From contig NC_060906.1 in assembly GCF_014805685.1 (NCBI RefSeq), positions 24,820,626 to 24,884,625 on the forward strand: DNA of 64,000 nucleotides, read 5' to 3'. Of the stretch, positions 24,627 to 36,389 are shown piece after piece (position 1 is the stretch's first letter; every line of letters starts with the position of its first letter). Made by a program: the position numbers and the translations under genes. The notes under the pieces were generated by a model, which saw only the letters and a program-made list of their open reading frames with translations, searched no databases and was not told where the DNA came from. Source of the DNA: Silurus meridionalis. Its lineage: Eukaryota; Chordata; Actinopteri; Siluriformes; Siluridae.

Positions 24627-27600
24627 AGAGAGTGCTTAAGGTGAGCTCCCAAATTTGTAAATTGAGATAAACTCTAGTAAAACAGTTAATATCCATACAA
24701 TCTCAAAAAAGTCATTTGAAGAATTAGTACCTAATTTAAATTTTACAAAAATAATATGGACTTTTTGAACATTACCTACAAGAAGACACAAAGCCTAACC
24801 ACATGAAGGACAAAGAATAAAAAAGGAAAACTGGGACAGAGAAAGACACTACAAGATAATAACAGAGTGAATTTCAAACAAACAAACAGGAATAAGAATA
24901 AAAGACACAAATCATAAACCCAGAATAAATCCCCCTGCATCTTCAAACTCTGACTGTTGATTTTACTCCTCTGTTCTTCAACTTGCAAATGGTTTGATAA
25001 CTGGGGCAAATCAGCTAAACATCCAGCATTAGTAAATGTACCACTTCATTGTTTACCTGTTTGCCTTCGCCACAGCTTTCTCGACTCACATCTAAAAATG
25101 CCCTTCTTAAATTAAAATGTTAACAGTTCCTGATAAAAGTGGGCTTCATACACAGATTTAATATCTTTAGAAGTAACACACTTTAACTTTACTGTCCATT
25201 ATTCAAAGTTGATATTGCTCAAAAGATAAAACGTTATAATTGATAAAGTGCCATTAATATACATTTCCTGCCTTGAACATTATTTTTATATATCCTCCTG
25301 CTTTTCATGCCCGCAACCAGCAAAAGCTTAACCGGGTTTGCCCAGTGTGAGCACTGGACACATTCGTCCACGGAACTGAGTGTAGAGAAAGTCAGACCAG
25401 CTGTTGATGGTCCATATAAAAAGGGTTTTCCTGCCAATAAGCAGACCCTTATTAGATGGATTGTGGACGCTGTGCCCATCAACACTAGGCAGCGATTGGT
25501 TAGTCTGCTGGTATTGGACACTCGTTCCCAAAGCGTTGTTTACACAGCTCGAGTTCCTGAAGAGGAACGTCATTAGGTTGCAAACGTAACCGTGGTTCCC
25601 TGAGGGAATGAGACGAGGCGTCTCGAACCACATTTCCTGCATCCCTTCCTTTACTTTCAAAGCTAGCGCTGTCTTCATGACATGTGCTTTTTATACCTTC
25701 CTGTTCATGAGGTCACCCCCCCCAGTGACGTTGTGCTTTTTTTTCTGTTGGACTGATCACACACGTAATTTTAAGCACGGAAATACAGAAGCATTCACAA
25801 AGTGTTGTTGATGCAGCATCTTGTTTCCTTAGAGAACCAGGGTTACATATGTTGCCTAGAGATGGTCACTGAAAGATGCAGCATTGGGCAGACACACACA
25901 TCCAACAATTCCAGAATTGCAGAGACTAAAGCAACACCACCACGGATAAAGCTCACCCACCAGAAGACCAACAGCACCCTCACACAAAGCACAGCCAAGG
26001 CACAGCCTGCACCAGCAAAGTCAGCACCAACCTGCTCAGCGCTCTCAACTGACCAGAACAGCACCAGGCAGAACAGAGTCTCAACACCCTCCAGTCTGGC
26101 CAACCACACCAGCTCACCGGCACCACTGGCCAGCACTTAAACCTGACAACCACCATGCAGCTACGCTGAGCTCTCAGACACCCATAGCACAGTAACCAGA
26201 TGGGTGAGATCAGACAACTCCCCTTCGGGAACACGAGAGGAGGAAACGCTGCATAGTAATGCTTTGGAAACGCCCAAAGCGTTAAGACGCAGCGTCTCGT
26301 TCCCTCGGGGAACTGGGGTTAAGGTCATAACCTAGAGACGTTCCCCTTTGGGAACTCGAGCTGCGTCGTAACGCTTTGGGAACGCCCAAAGCGTTAAGAC
26401 GCAGCGTCTCGTTCCTCGGGAACTGGGGTTAAGGTCATAACCTAGAGACGTTCCCCTTTGGGAACTCGAGCATCTGCAACAGACATAAAAACTGAAAACT
26501 GAACACTAAATACGCACACACATATACAGTACATCGGGTAAAACAAGTATTGAACACATCACTATTTTTTTCAGTAAATATATCTCTTAAGGTGCTATTG
26601 ACATTAAATCTTTACCAGACCAACATCCAATTGAGGTCCTGCTTGTGGAGTTCTGCAAAATTATCCTAAAGGTGCACAGAAACACCACCAACAATGCATG
26701 CAGGCAGAATTACGGTAGATATCCCACAGTCATATTCACTAACACACACGCATACACTCACACACCATTAACACACACGCACATACCACCAACACACACT
26801 AACACACCAGTGACTCAGGATCAGAGGAAACCCACAAACCCAATTAAAATAAACCAAATGACACAAACCCTGAGAGTGAAGTATCTGAGCTACTGGGAAA
26901 CACAAACCAAATCCAAAGTAAAATGAAGTGTTATGTGGCTCTGAACAGACACTACAGCATGGCAGAGAACCTGAACACCGTGTCTGATCTGAAACTAAGA
27001 CACACCCACATTTAACCCTGAAGAATCAGGTTTTAACCACATTTAAACCTGATTCTTCACCAAAATACCCAAATCATCCCCAATTTTAACTTCCTATCAG
27101 TCCCTGACAAACTGCACCATCTACACAGAGAGCTGCACACTCATAGATCACACCTGCCACCATGTGAAGGACAGTGTGTAACCATGTCGTCTAGTACAGC
27201 GGTCCACAACCTTTTTTGCACCACAGACCAGTTTAATGTCAGACAATATTTTCACGGACCGGCCTTTAAGGTGTGGCGGATAAATACAACAAAATAAAAT
27301 GATACGAGCATAAAAACTGGTGTTTTCTAAATATAATAATAAACGTGAATCCACTGTGTTGTTTTTTGTTCATTTTGCTCTCTTGGGGGTTTGAATTTAG
27401 CGGTAATGTATTATGTGTTAGTGGCCGGAGCTTCTTTAAGAAGGTAGCGGATGGAGGTAAGACATGTGACCGAGGCATTATGACATGCATCAAGAGTGAG
27501 TCATAGACAAATATGGAGGAGAAAAACTTTTCCAAAATAAAACCTCGTTTAGAATCAGATAATAAATAAAACAGAAATAATGTAAGTTATGGATTCTTTC

Positions 27601-29189
27601 TGAGCGGGCCGGTACCAGTTGACCCACAGACCAGTGCCGGTCCACAGCCCCGGGGTTGGGGACCACTGATCTAGTATATGCAACACACACACACACACAC
27701 ACACACTTTGTCCATTTTTACTATTCCTATCATTTGTATTATATTGTTATTGTAGTTATATTATACTTTATTATTATTGTAGTTTATTTTTATTTCAGAT
27801 TGAATTATTTCTGTTATGTCTCTGTATATTCTATATTTATATTATATTTAGTAACACAAATGTCCATATTTGCAATGTCAATAAAGCAACCTTTGATTCT
27901 TGATTCTTGAACAAGAGGTGTTTATACACCAGAGTGGATTAAAGACTAAAAAGAATGAGTCCATTGATATTTAGTAAATGGTTTAGTAAAATTCTCTGTA
28001 CATTGTGGATTGTAGGTCAGATGTGGATTTCTTTATCAGAATAGAATCACAGTGAATAGAAGACTGGATTACCTGATTGCTGCTGATTTCAGGGTTTCTT
28101 GATGAAGCACCTGAACAATAAAACACAAATGTTTGCATGTAAAAAGATTCAGATTTTTTGATAAATGTATACACTAACTCTATAAATAATATTAATGAAA
28201 ACTAATAATAATAATAAAATTAAACAAACCTTTTCTTTGACTTTTAAATAAAACACCAACCAGAACCATGATTACAATAACAGATATTATACTGAAGGTC
28301 GTTAATGTGTAAATCATCCAAGAATCATCTCCTATGAAAAGGTAAAACATTTATATATTAATATTAATTTATATTTCTTAATGAGAAATGTCATTACAAA
28401 GGACAATTTTGTTATAGAAACTGAAAATAAGATTATTTCATCAAACATTTATGTTATTCACCTCTGCTGGTTGAATTCTGGTGTATAACAGAATCTGTGG
28501 TCTTGATTTCTGGTCCAGGTGAAGGACAGAGTTTCATCTCTTTATCTTTACAAATCAAGTAGAAAAGCAGCAGATGAACAGAAATGATAGTAAATATGAA
28601 TAAAGTGAAATCCTCAACATTTACTGCATATGTACACATAATACTGGTTAAAGTGTTGATCTGGAATTAGCAGCTTATCAGAGTCAAACTGTTTACCTTC
28701 AAATTGCAGAAGTGCTCCAGATGTGAACTTTATTGTAGTTTTCTCAATTTCTCCACAGAAATATTCTCCTCCATCATCTTTTCTCAGGTTCTTAATGTTG
28801 AGATTAAACTCATGTTCATTTACAGCAAAACTGAAGCGATTATCATTAAATCCATCAGCCAATCTGTAGCTATTTGTCCCGTAATATTTTGCAAAAAACT
28901 GAGGCATTTTTCCAAAACTCTGTTTGTACCAGACTACTTTACTTTTGTCTGTGATCAGACTGAGATCACACGCTATAATTACATCTTCTCCACTCTTTAC
29001 TGTTTTCATGTGAAGCTCCTTGATGTCAGATGTTTTTACTGTAAAAAGTGTGTGATATTTAATGGTTAATGATGTCAGTAAATGAGGTAAATATGTAATA
29101 TTACTATTTGAAATGAAAGATTTGAAAATGTTCTCACCAGCTGTGCAGAGACAAAGCAGAGAGTAAAGCGCCACAAAGAGTGAGATCAT
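24493..29189 (-). CDS. nitr: NITR2: novel immune-type receptor, V-only, ITIM tail (6 exons)
   Basis: Exons are 29189-29138, 29038-28697, 28545-28462, 28331-28230, 28110-28073 and 24576-24493; junctions are GT/AG, phases agree, and the protein is 233 residues. It has a signal peptide (1-17), a V domain with C41, W54 and C112 and a J-like FTSG, and a short stalk in place of the I domain. The transmembrane segment is about 166-188 with no charge, and the tail carries LNYAAV at 211-216, a canonical ITIM (Y213). A small deletion in the last exon brings an early stop (RNMKK), so the second tyrosine motif of NITR3 and NITR4 is lost. Intron 5 is 3.5 kb, against 172 bp in NITR3, because of DIRS, LINE and hAT insertions. 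Predicted inhibitory receptor. Whether the long intron still splices is unproven. Confidence 0.82.
24588..24624. repeat. (GA)n microsatellite in NITR2 intron 5
   Basis: A GA dinucleotide run just upstream (gene sense) of the last exon's acceptor, where the intron insertion begins. Confidence 0.95.
25250..25575 (+). pseudogene. DIRS-type tyrosine recombinase fragment
   Basis: The plus-strand frame contains YKKGFPANKQTLIRWIVDAV, matching the KGxPAxKQTLxRWIVDAI block of DIRS-element tyrosine recombinases in fish. Only this part survives. It lies inside NITR2 intron 5 and is followed by the inverted-arm repeat. A minus-strand relative is at 31081-31885. Confidence 0.65.
25573..25862. repeat. Inverted-arm element, copy 2
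   Basis: The left arm (ccgtggttccctgagggaa) and right arm (agagaaccagggttacatat) are inverted complements and match those of the 15.1-kb copy. Confidence 0.55.
26271..26470. repeat. 112-bp tandem duplication rich in short palindromes
   Basis: The unit starts cgcccaaagcgttaagacgc at 26271 and again at 26383. Each unit contains facing copies of the gggaac/gttccc motif that also forms the inverted arms at 15.1, 25.6 and 30.7 kb. Confidence 0.8.
26528..26640. mobile_element. Probable DNA transposon terminal fragment
   Basis: tacatcgggtaaaacaagta and the following sequence resemble termini of Tc1-like elements common in fish. Only one end is present. Recognition is from memory and is tentative. 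Confidence 0.3.
27197..27668. mobile_element. hAT-type MITE with target duplication
   Basis: The termini CAGCGGTCCACAACC and GGTTGGGGACCACTG are inverted complements with one or two changes. They are flanked by GTCTAGTA (27189-27196) and ATCTAGTA (27669-27676), matching at 7 of 8 bases. No transposase is encoded. 472 bp. Confidence 0.88.
27680..27706. repeat. (CA)n microsatellite
   Basis: A short CA run immediately after the MITE. Confidence 0.9.
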
Positions 29190-29266
29190 CGTTCCTGTTC
29201 AGACACAGTGATAGTGAGGAAATCAACTTGTGTGTTCAGTAGAAAAACAGCTCTCACTCACACCTG

Positions 29267-29376
29267 ATTGGATGATTTGAAGCTGTGGACTGATCTGATT
29301 GGTTCATTCGCTCTAATGATATGTGAAACTCTCCTTGTGTTCTCGTCTCTTCTGATGCTGTAACGAGTCACATGAC
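29267..29376 (-). promoter_or_regulatory. NITR2 promoter: twin CCAAT boxes and GTCATGTGAC
   Basis: CCAAT at 29271-29267 and 29302-29298 and the E-box GTCATGTGAC at 29376-29367 keep the spacing seen at NITR1 and NITR3. The regulatory role is inferred from conservation. Confidence 0.55.
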
Positions 29377-29639
29377 TATGCGAATATCTACTGAAGCTCT
29401 ATTAATCATGTGAGCCTATATAGAGGGTTTTATGGTAAATATTAGATTTTTAGGGGGAAAAGGTCATTAGTATTATTTAAAATCACACTAAGAAGTTTTC
29501 AACAGACTGATTTTGTACCCAAAGGCAGTTCAGAGGTCACTGATCTTGTGTCTGTTCATAAGCAAAATACAAAGTTAACCCTTAGAAATTTATAGAAAAT
29601 AAATGGGTCACAGCTCACACATTTTCCAGATAGAATTAA

Positions 29640-30470
29640 CAAAGGCTGAAACAGGAAGCTCCGGTTAAGAGGGTGGTCGAACACTGGACTGACCAATTGG
29701 TGGCCGCTCTGCAGGATGCTTCAGATGACGGGGTTGTGTTTTTCCCTGTACACACATAACTGTGTGGCCACTTCCAACTCCACTACCATCATCAAGTTTA
29801 CTGACGACACTGTTGTGGTGGGCCTGATCTCCAACAACAATTAGACGGCCTAACTACAGGAGATTAAAAACCTGGAGAGATGGTGCCAGGAGAACAATCT
29901 TCTCCTGAACGTCAGCAAGACTAAGAAGTTGATAATGTTCTTTATCATAAAGCAGGAGAGTCATACCAACCGCTAAACATCAATGGGACCTCAGTGGAGA
30001 GAGTGAATAGTTTCCATTACCTATGTCTTCAAATCACACAGGACCTGTCTTGGTCCTGTCCTAACACCACCCGGGTGAAGAAGGCCCGGCAGTGTCTGCA
30101 CCATCTGAGACACCTAAGGACCTTTTACACTTGAACTATTAAGAGCATTCTTATGGGTAGCATCAATTCCTGGTTCAGGAACAGCACCATGCAGGACAGG
30201 TGAACCCTCCAGAGGGGATGCTTTCAGCCGAACGTACCATCTGCTCCAAGCTCCCTAACCTGCAGGACATCTACCGAACGCGGTGTCGGACCAGGTCCAG
30301 GAAGATTGTATACTCTGTCAATATCTTCCATACTTATGAATCCCGTTCTGGAATTCATTTGTACATACGTATATTTTTCTTTACTTTATATATTTTTTTT
30401 CTTTATCTACTTAATTTTTTTAGCCCTACATTGTCGTAGTCTGTATGAATGTGTATGTGGGGAAAAAAAA
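29640..30470 (+). pseudogene. Non-LTR LINE remnant, unit 2 copy
   Basis: An RT palm fragment reads FTDDTVVVGLISNNN (the FADD box with Ala to Thr) near 29800. After it come the C-terminal motifs (AERTICSKLPNLQDIY near 30225-30275). Frames are broken throughout. It is homologous to 13930-15020 and lies at the equivalent position relative to the NITR. Confidence 0.75.
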
Positions 30471-30477
30471 AAAAAAT

Positions 30478-30640
30478 TTGAAAATGAAGCAACAGTCTTC
30501 ACAGAGCAAGAGCCCATCATCTCCACAACTGAAAAAGGCGAGGCAGGTCTACAGCATGACCAAGTGCATGCTCGCCCTTTTTTGCATTCATGGCATTGTG
30601 CATTGAAAATGCATCTGTGGTGCACTGGTCTCGAAATGTT
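30478..30640 (+). pseudogene. Mariner transposase fossil, unit 2
   Basis: Encodes the MKQQSS block and following KKARQVYSM-like sequence just after the LINE remnant. This fits the view that the LINE inserted into the mariner before the unit was duplicated. Confidence 0.55.
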
Positions 30641-30694
30641 TTGTTAACTCATAGTTGGTACATCCAAACATACAAAGAAACATCCATATGAATG

Positions 30695-30999
30695 TCTCTA
30701 GGTTATGTATGTAACCCTGGTTTCCTGAGGGAACAATACACTGAGTCAACAATGCTTTGGGAATGACTCTGCGTTGTCCACGCTCTGAATCACGTGTGCA
30801 GTCTGTCCAACGGAGAGGCGTGACATCAATGCAGGCAGGGTGCTTTCATGACCATGACCAACTTTAAAACGTGCATGCGGTGGAGCTGATGATAGCTTCT
30901 GAAAAGGGAAGGAAGCACTGCAGGGATCCAGAGAGTGTCACCTGGAGATGCAGCATCTAGTTCCCTCAGGGAACCAGGGTTACATATGTAACCTAGAGA
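30695..30999. repeat. Inverted-arm element, copy 3
   Basis: The arms ctaggttatgtatgtaaccc at the left and gaaccagggttacatatgta at the right are facing complements about 300 bp apart. It is closely similar to 15119-15423. Confidence 0.6.
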
Positions 31000-31080
31000 C
31001 GGTCCCTTTCAGGAACTCGAGCTGCATCTACAACGCTTTGGGAATAAGTGTCCAATCACGCCATACTGACCAGTCCCTGC

Positions 31081-31885
31081 CTAGTGTGTATGGGCACAGC
31101 TTAACCGAAGGACGGAGAAGCCAGAAGTGGCTCTAAGGTCAAGGCTATAAAATCTGAAGAAAGGCAGAATTGCAAATGTCATGGGGAGGGACTCCAGAGG
31201 ACCAAGCTGTAGAGGCCACCACACTCTGGGCAGAGTGAGCTTTGACCACAAAAGAAGCAGGGAGACCAGAGGACTCATAGCAAGATGAGATGAAATCCAC
31301 AATCCACATCCTGAGTGTCTGTTTGTTCGCCTTTTTTTGGGGGACCTTAGCAGACAAATAGCTGCTCCGACTTCCTCCACAGTTTTGTCCTGTGGACGTA
31401 TGTGTCCAGTGCTCACACCAAACAGAGTCAGTTTAGTTTCTCCTGGTCGAGGGCCTGAAAATAAGGAGGATAGGATGCCTGCAGCATGAATCGTGGGGTA
31501 GCTCCTAATAGCCACCTCGGCCAAGGGCTCAGAGGGGGGGTTAGAGAGGGCATCCAGCACAATGGCCAGGTCTCACACAGGCACTCTGGGTCACATCCCA
31601 GGCCTTAGCCTCCCGGGTGCCATGCAGGAAACTTGTCACCAAGGAATGCTTGCCCAGCGACTCCTCAGCAAGCACAGCACAGTAAGCCATGATAGCAGAT
31701 ACATAACCTTTCAGGGTAGAAGAAAACAACCCTGGGGTGATTTGCTTACATAGAAACTCCAGTACTGAACCAACCGGGCAGTTAACTGGGTTGTGAGAAG
31801 GAAAAATTCTGGAGTGAGTTACATGATGGTAGAGGGCGAACCTAGGAAAGACTGATTGGTGATTGGGACAGACATCAAGGGCCAT
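31081..31885 (-). pseudogene. DIRS-type tyrosine recombinase pseudogene
   Basis: On the minus strand the N-terminal part (31800-31560) reads NCPVGSVLEFL, TLKGYVSAIMAY and LVTSFLHGTR. The middle (31560-31380) reads LDALSNPPSEPLAEV. Further on, another frame (31357-31145) reads KANKQTLRMWIVDFI and STAWSSGVPPHDICNS. The order matches the SAM-like and catalytic domains of DIRS recombinases, but at least one frameshift splits them. The 15.5-kb copy keeps only the first part. Confidence 0.7.
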
Positions 31886-32490
31886 TTTGGTGAAAGGAAC
31901 AGAGGTGATGAGGAGGTGATGGTAGGTATGGTCTTAGGGAGAGAAATGTGGAAGGGCAGATGGTGGTAGATTTTGCTAAAAGGATGGAATTTTAAGAAGA
32001 AGAAGGAGCATAGGATGACGTATACGAGTGGAGGAAGTTGCACACAGGTGGACAATGTTCTATGTAGGAGATGCAACTTGAAGGAGATTGGAGACTGTAA
32101 GGTGTTGGCAGGGGACAGTATAGCTAAACAGCATCCAATGGTGGTCTGTAGGATGGCTTTGGAGATGAAGAAGAAGTGGAGGAGAGTGAGGACTAAAAAA
32201 AATTATAAGATGGTGTAAGGAGGAAGACTGTAGTGTGAGGTTCAGGGAAGAGGTCAGACAGGAGCTGGGTGTTGGTGAAGAGGTGCTGGATGATTGGGCA
32301 ACTACTGCAGATGTGATAAAGGAGACAGCTAGAAAGGTACTTGGTGTGACATCTGGAAATAGAAAGGAAGACAAAGAGACATGGTGGTGAAATGAGGAAG
32401 TGAGGGAGAGCATAAGGAGAAAGAAGTTGGAGAAACAGGATTGGGATCGGCAGAGAGATGAATACAAGGAGATGTGGCAGCAGGTAAAAA
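31795..32490 (+). pseudogene. RTE-type LINE remnant, copy 2
   Basis: It shares the endonuclease region with 15760-16200 (gaaaaattctggagtgagtt; gggacagacatcaagggcc), then gaggtgctggatgattgggc as at 17104. Unlike copy 1 it lacks the L2 insertion at that point, and it is cut at 32490 by another LINE. Stops and frameshifts are present. Confidence 0.75.
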
Positions 32491-35352
32491 CGGATATCAA
32501 TCAATCAATCAATCAATCAATCAAACTTTATTTATAAAGCGCATTACAACCACCAAAAGGAGCACAAGGCGCTTTCCAGTAAATCAAAAAATAAACATTA
32601 AAAATAAAAATGTAAAGTTTAATTAAAAGTAATAAATAAAAAATAAATTAAAAAATTATGAAAATAACTTAAAATAAGACACAATGAACATAAAATACCA
32701 GTTGAATCAGGGCTACATGTTAAAAGCTTGTCTGAACAAATGAGTTTTCAACTGCGATTTAAAAATACTCAGCTCAGTGACGCATCGTATGTGTGATGAA
32801 AGTGCATTCCACAGCGTTGGTCCCTGGACAGCAAATGACCGGCCTCCAAACTTTTTGTAGTTGCATTTAGGAACAACCAGAGAGGTATGTCCAGAGGAGC
32901 GGAGAGTTCTGGCTGGTTGGTAGACCTTTAATAATTCGGCAAGGTACGGCGGGGACAGATCATTAATCGTCTTGAACACAAACAGCAGGACCTTATACGC
33001 CACCCTAAACCGCACCGGAAGCCAATGAAGCGAGCAGAGGACAGGGGTGATGTGGGAGCATTTGGAGGTGTTGGTGAGAAGACGTGCTGCCGCGTTTTGT
33101 ACCATTTGAAGCCGATTTAAAACCAAAACTCAGAAAACTGCTGGGTAAGTCCGAGCTAAACAGGATGTACTCAGTCTTTTCTTCATTTAGATGAAGTAAG
33201 TTCTGGGAAAGCCACTGTTTAATATCCTGAAGGCAACTATGGAGAGGGTCCAATGCAGAACGATTACTCTGAATCACAGGAAGATAGATCTGCAGGTCGT
33301 CAGCATAGAAATGAAATTGAACATTATGATTGGAGATGAGTTGTCCAAGTGGCAACATATAGAGTGAGAACAGAATAGGACCAAGAATAGATCCCTGAGG
33401 CACACCAGATGACAGAGGAGCAAACAAGAAAGAATGATCATCCAGCATTACTGAAAAAGTTCTGTTAGTGAGGTATGATGAGAACCAATTTAATACTGCA
33501 CCCTGCAGTCCAACAACATGTTGAAGACGAGAGATGAGGATGGCATTGTAAGGCGGGGAACCACCCACTGGTCCAACGACGGTTTCCAGAGGCGTGGCGA
33601 AGGATTCTCGCGCGTTCTAATCTTTCCTTTCACATTAGATAATACGATTTGGATTAATGTATTACTTCATTTTTGTTATTGACCTTTTATCTGACTCCAT
33701 TTAGATAAAACAATAAATATTTGCATAGGTTGTTATTTTACTAATAGTATAATTTTGATGGATGTTTGTCTAGTTATTCTGATTAAGCTCTGGCATTACA
33801 CTCGTTCATTCGGTTCACACAGTCGCACAAGATCCTAGTATGGGCCCTATAATTAACATACTGGTCAACGGTCATAAGCGAATCAGTATTGGTCGCTGCC
33901 AGAGGTTGGACTATATGCTTAAGCGGCCGCTCTCTGCGTGCTCAACTTTAAACATACTTTATTTAGTCCCCTTAGAGGTGACACTTAATTATTACAATAA
34001 TTATTTCTAACCACAGATAATGAATAGAATAATATTGAAATAATCAGAGGTTGAGGCTGACCCTATTTAGAGTGATTAGAAATGTTACTCTAAACGGAAA
34101 TACATATTGTTAGCCTCCACGCTTCTAAGTACACTTAAACTAACGCCAAGTGCTAGTCGTATCTCTAAAATCCTTAGTTGATATTTACTATCTAACTGGG
34201 ATTTAGGCCAATCCTAGCCTGATTTCCAGTCCTTACGGTAACTGCGGATGCAACGTTATTACTTGCAGTGTCAACATTTACCGAGCAACACAGAATAAAA
34301 TCAAACATAACAATTTATTAACCAGGTAAGAAAATCACAATTCAAAGCCAATTTATAGTTCAATTAAAATATAACATAAATACAAACCAATAGTATTTAC
34401 ATTTAAACAAGAAATATAAAACCTTTCATACCTGGTACGAGACTACACACAGTAATCGTGCGGGATATCTGTTTACAGATTCCCTGAATTGTTGGTCAGT
34501 TCTCCTTAAATACCCAGATAGAGTAAGCATTATGTAAACATTATTTAGTCATGGAAGTTTGCATTGATTGGTTCTTACAGACCTGTGGGAGGCACCTCGC
34601 CTGTATACATCTGTAGTGGGGCACGCCCCTTGTATAGAGTTATGTTTTCTTTAACTTTATTAAAACCTTTTTTTATTATTTGTTCTATTGCTGTGGGAAT
34701 GGGACCTGTGTACCAGTCGCGATAAACCTTTGTAAAGAAATGAAACATGAACATTTTCTGTCGTTATTTACATGTGATATGACCTTTCTTACACATAATC
34801 ATCCGGTGTGCTGTAGAATGTTCTGTGTTGAGTATGTAACAGGAAAAGGAGGAGAAGAGGGGTCAGACACTTGTCTGCAGATCCACCATTTGTATGGAGA
34901 TGTGGTGGTCAAGACCAAGGGTAGCTCTCCGGGGAGCCTACTGTATTCCTGGAAATGTTCTGGTTCTCGAAAGGGGGGTTGCGGGGTCGTTAGTCCCCTG
35001 CCGTGAGTCCTGGAGGAAAACGTGTTAGGGCCCACATCCTGGCCCACACCCCTCTCGGGCATCCATGCTGTGTTCTCGGGAGGGGGCCGACCTTTTGGTC
35101 AGGATCAAGCAAAAGTCTTACAGCATGATCCACGGTGTCAAATGCAGTGGTAAGGTCCAGTAACACCAAAACCACAGAGCTTTTACCATCCAAGGCTCCA
35201 AGAATGTCATTATGGACCCTCAATAATGTTGATTCAGTGCTATGTCTCGACCTGAAATCAGACTGAAATGTATCACCAATGCCGTGCAGTTGAAGGTGAG
35301 ACTGAAGCTTGGCTAAAACAAGCTTCTCAGGCCACCTTCCTCCATTCCTCAA
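32491..35352 (-). pseudogene. L2-like LINE remnant, split by an LTR-like insertion
   Basis: On the minus strand, 35352-35127 encodes RT fingers (FQSDFRSRHSTESTLLRVHN, LDLTTAFDTVDHAV). 33546-33130 encodes the palm and thumb (SSGVPQGSILGPILFSLYM; YADD at about 33310). 33126-32713 encodes the C-terminus (VQNAAARLL, LHWLPV, TLWNALS). The 3' tail is the (TTGA)n-type run at 32491-32525. The 33547-35122 insertion separates the two halves, and the 5' region is missing. Confidence 0.85.
33547..35122. mobile_element. LTR-like insertion (1.58 kb, TG...CA ends, 4-bp TSD)
   Basis: It begins TGTAAGGCGG, ends AGTCTTACA, and is flanked by GCAT at 33543-33546 and 35123-35126. Removing it, with one GCAT, restores the L2 reading frame between VDHA and ILISRL. 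It contains no recognisable gag, pol or env. A plus-strand frame at 34680-35006 has no match I know. Probably a long solo LTR, similar in size and TSD length to 3315-4784. Confidence 0.65.
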
Positions 35353-35590
35353 AAGACACTAACATGTCCATTGTGGGAGCTTTCTGTGGTATACGAGAGT
35401 CAGCATGGGCTCTCTGACCACTCAACTGTGTAGTCTGTGTGTTCTGATCTCATTAGACCCTGATACTTACCTCTGTATTCTGAAACACCCCAAAAACTGC
35501 TTTTTGGGAGATGGTGTGACCCAGTTTTCAAGACATCACAAGCTGCCACAGGTTAAATTTGCTCAGATCTTTATACTTATTCATCAACCT
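35330..35590 (-). pseudogene. Tc1-like transposase fossil, unit 3
   Basis: The same degenerate Tc1 fragments as at 19545-19830 (near 35520-35540, gagatggtgtgacccagttt, the LGQ...SK region on the minus strand). It is truncated by the adjacent L2. Confidence 0.6.
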
Positions 35591-35754
35591 TTATATTTTA
35601 TGCAGGAATCTAAAATTTCATGACAATAGAACATCTCATTTGGTCTCCTCAACATGGTATTCTTTAATTAGGACATGATGCTTAAATGCTGCACTAAAAA
35701 AAAAAGTTATAAACATCTATAAAAAAAGCCTCCAGCAATGTTGCATGTGAGAAA

Positions 35755-36170
35755 TGATTATTAGCTCCACCCCAAACCAGTCTACAAGCAGCCATGAGTT
35801 TGGACTCGAGAGTTGAGGCCGAGTGTGAAAATGTTCTTAAGACATTAATAGAAGTGTTAGTGGCTGCAGCAGTGTCTCTCATATGCAGGTGTTTCAGTTT
35901 AATAAAAACAGCATTGTGGTTTCTGAGTTTCTGAGACGGAGTGTTTCAGCACCTCACACTGACCTGCTTCATGCAAACTTCATTAGTGACTATAATGAGA
36001 AGAATTTCAACTGCAGAATCCAGAATGAATACAGTTCATCACCTCCACACAATGAGTGTTATCATTGGAATTTTTTATTTCCTGTAATGAGTGTGTTGTA
36101 GTGACCTGCACATTCACACCAGTAGCAGAGATCTTTATCATACAATGGAAAAGTTCATGCACATAAACAT
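35755..36170 (+). repeat. Block A, copy 3
   Basis: Nearly identical to the other copies. The shared reading frame is altered here. No block C follows, because the sequence changes at about 36250. Confidence 0.85.
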
Positions 36171-36389
36171 GACCACAAAGACCCCCTCACATGCATGCTC
36201 ACACACACACACACATGCTCATGCACACATATAGACACACATCACACATTTTTGTGTTTCCTTTGTGTGTCTTTATAAAGTTCAGATCGGACTTCTTTAA
36301 AATAACTTTATTCTCCTGTGCAGGTTACAGAAGTAACATAACATTAGACCAATAAAATTGCTGAAATTCTTTATATTAAATTAGATGCG

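Larger units (their letters stand above)
26641..27905 (+). pseudogene. LINE C-terminal and 3' UTR fragment, carrying a hAT MITE
   Basis: The frame encodes ILKVHRNTTNNACR (near 26660-26700) and LRVKYLSYWETQTKSK (near 26870-26920), both seen in the post-RT part of a common fish LINE. The 3' end is caataaagcaacctttgatt followed by a gattctt tandem tail. A MITE splits it at 27197-27668. It lies within NITR2 intron 5, in the opposite sense to the gene. Confidence 0.6.

Noticed and set aside
25802..26140. A Thr/Ser/Pro-rich 112-residue frame
   Set aside because: Low-complexity composition inside an intron filled with repeats. It may be LINE or DIRS leader sequence, but I could not tie it to a family.
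31541..31885. A host immune or enzyme gene at the DIRS recombinase frame
   Set aside because: Motif order matches DIRS tyrosine recombinases and the frame is broken, so it is a retroelement remnant.
34680..35006. A Cys-rich 108-residue protein inside the LTR-like insertion
   Set aside because: No recognisable domain, no splice or promoter context, and it lies within a non-coding mobile element. I cannot support it as a gene.
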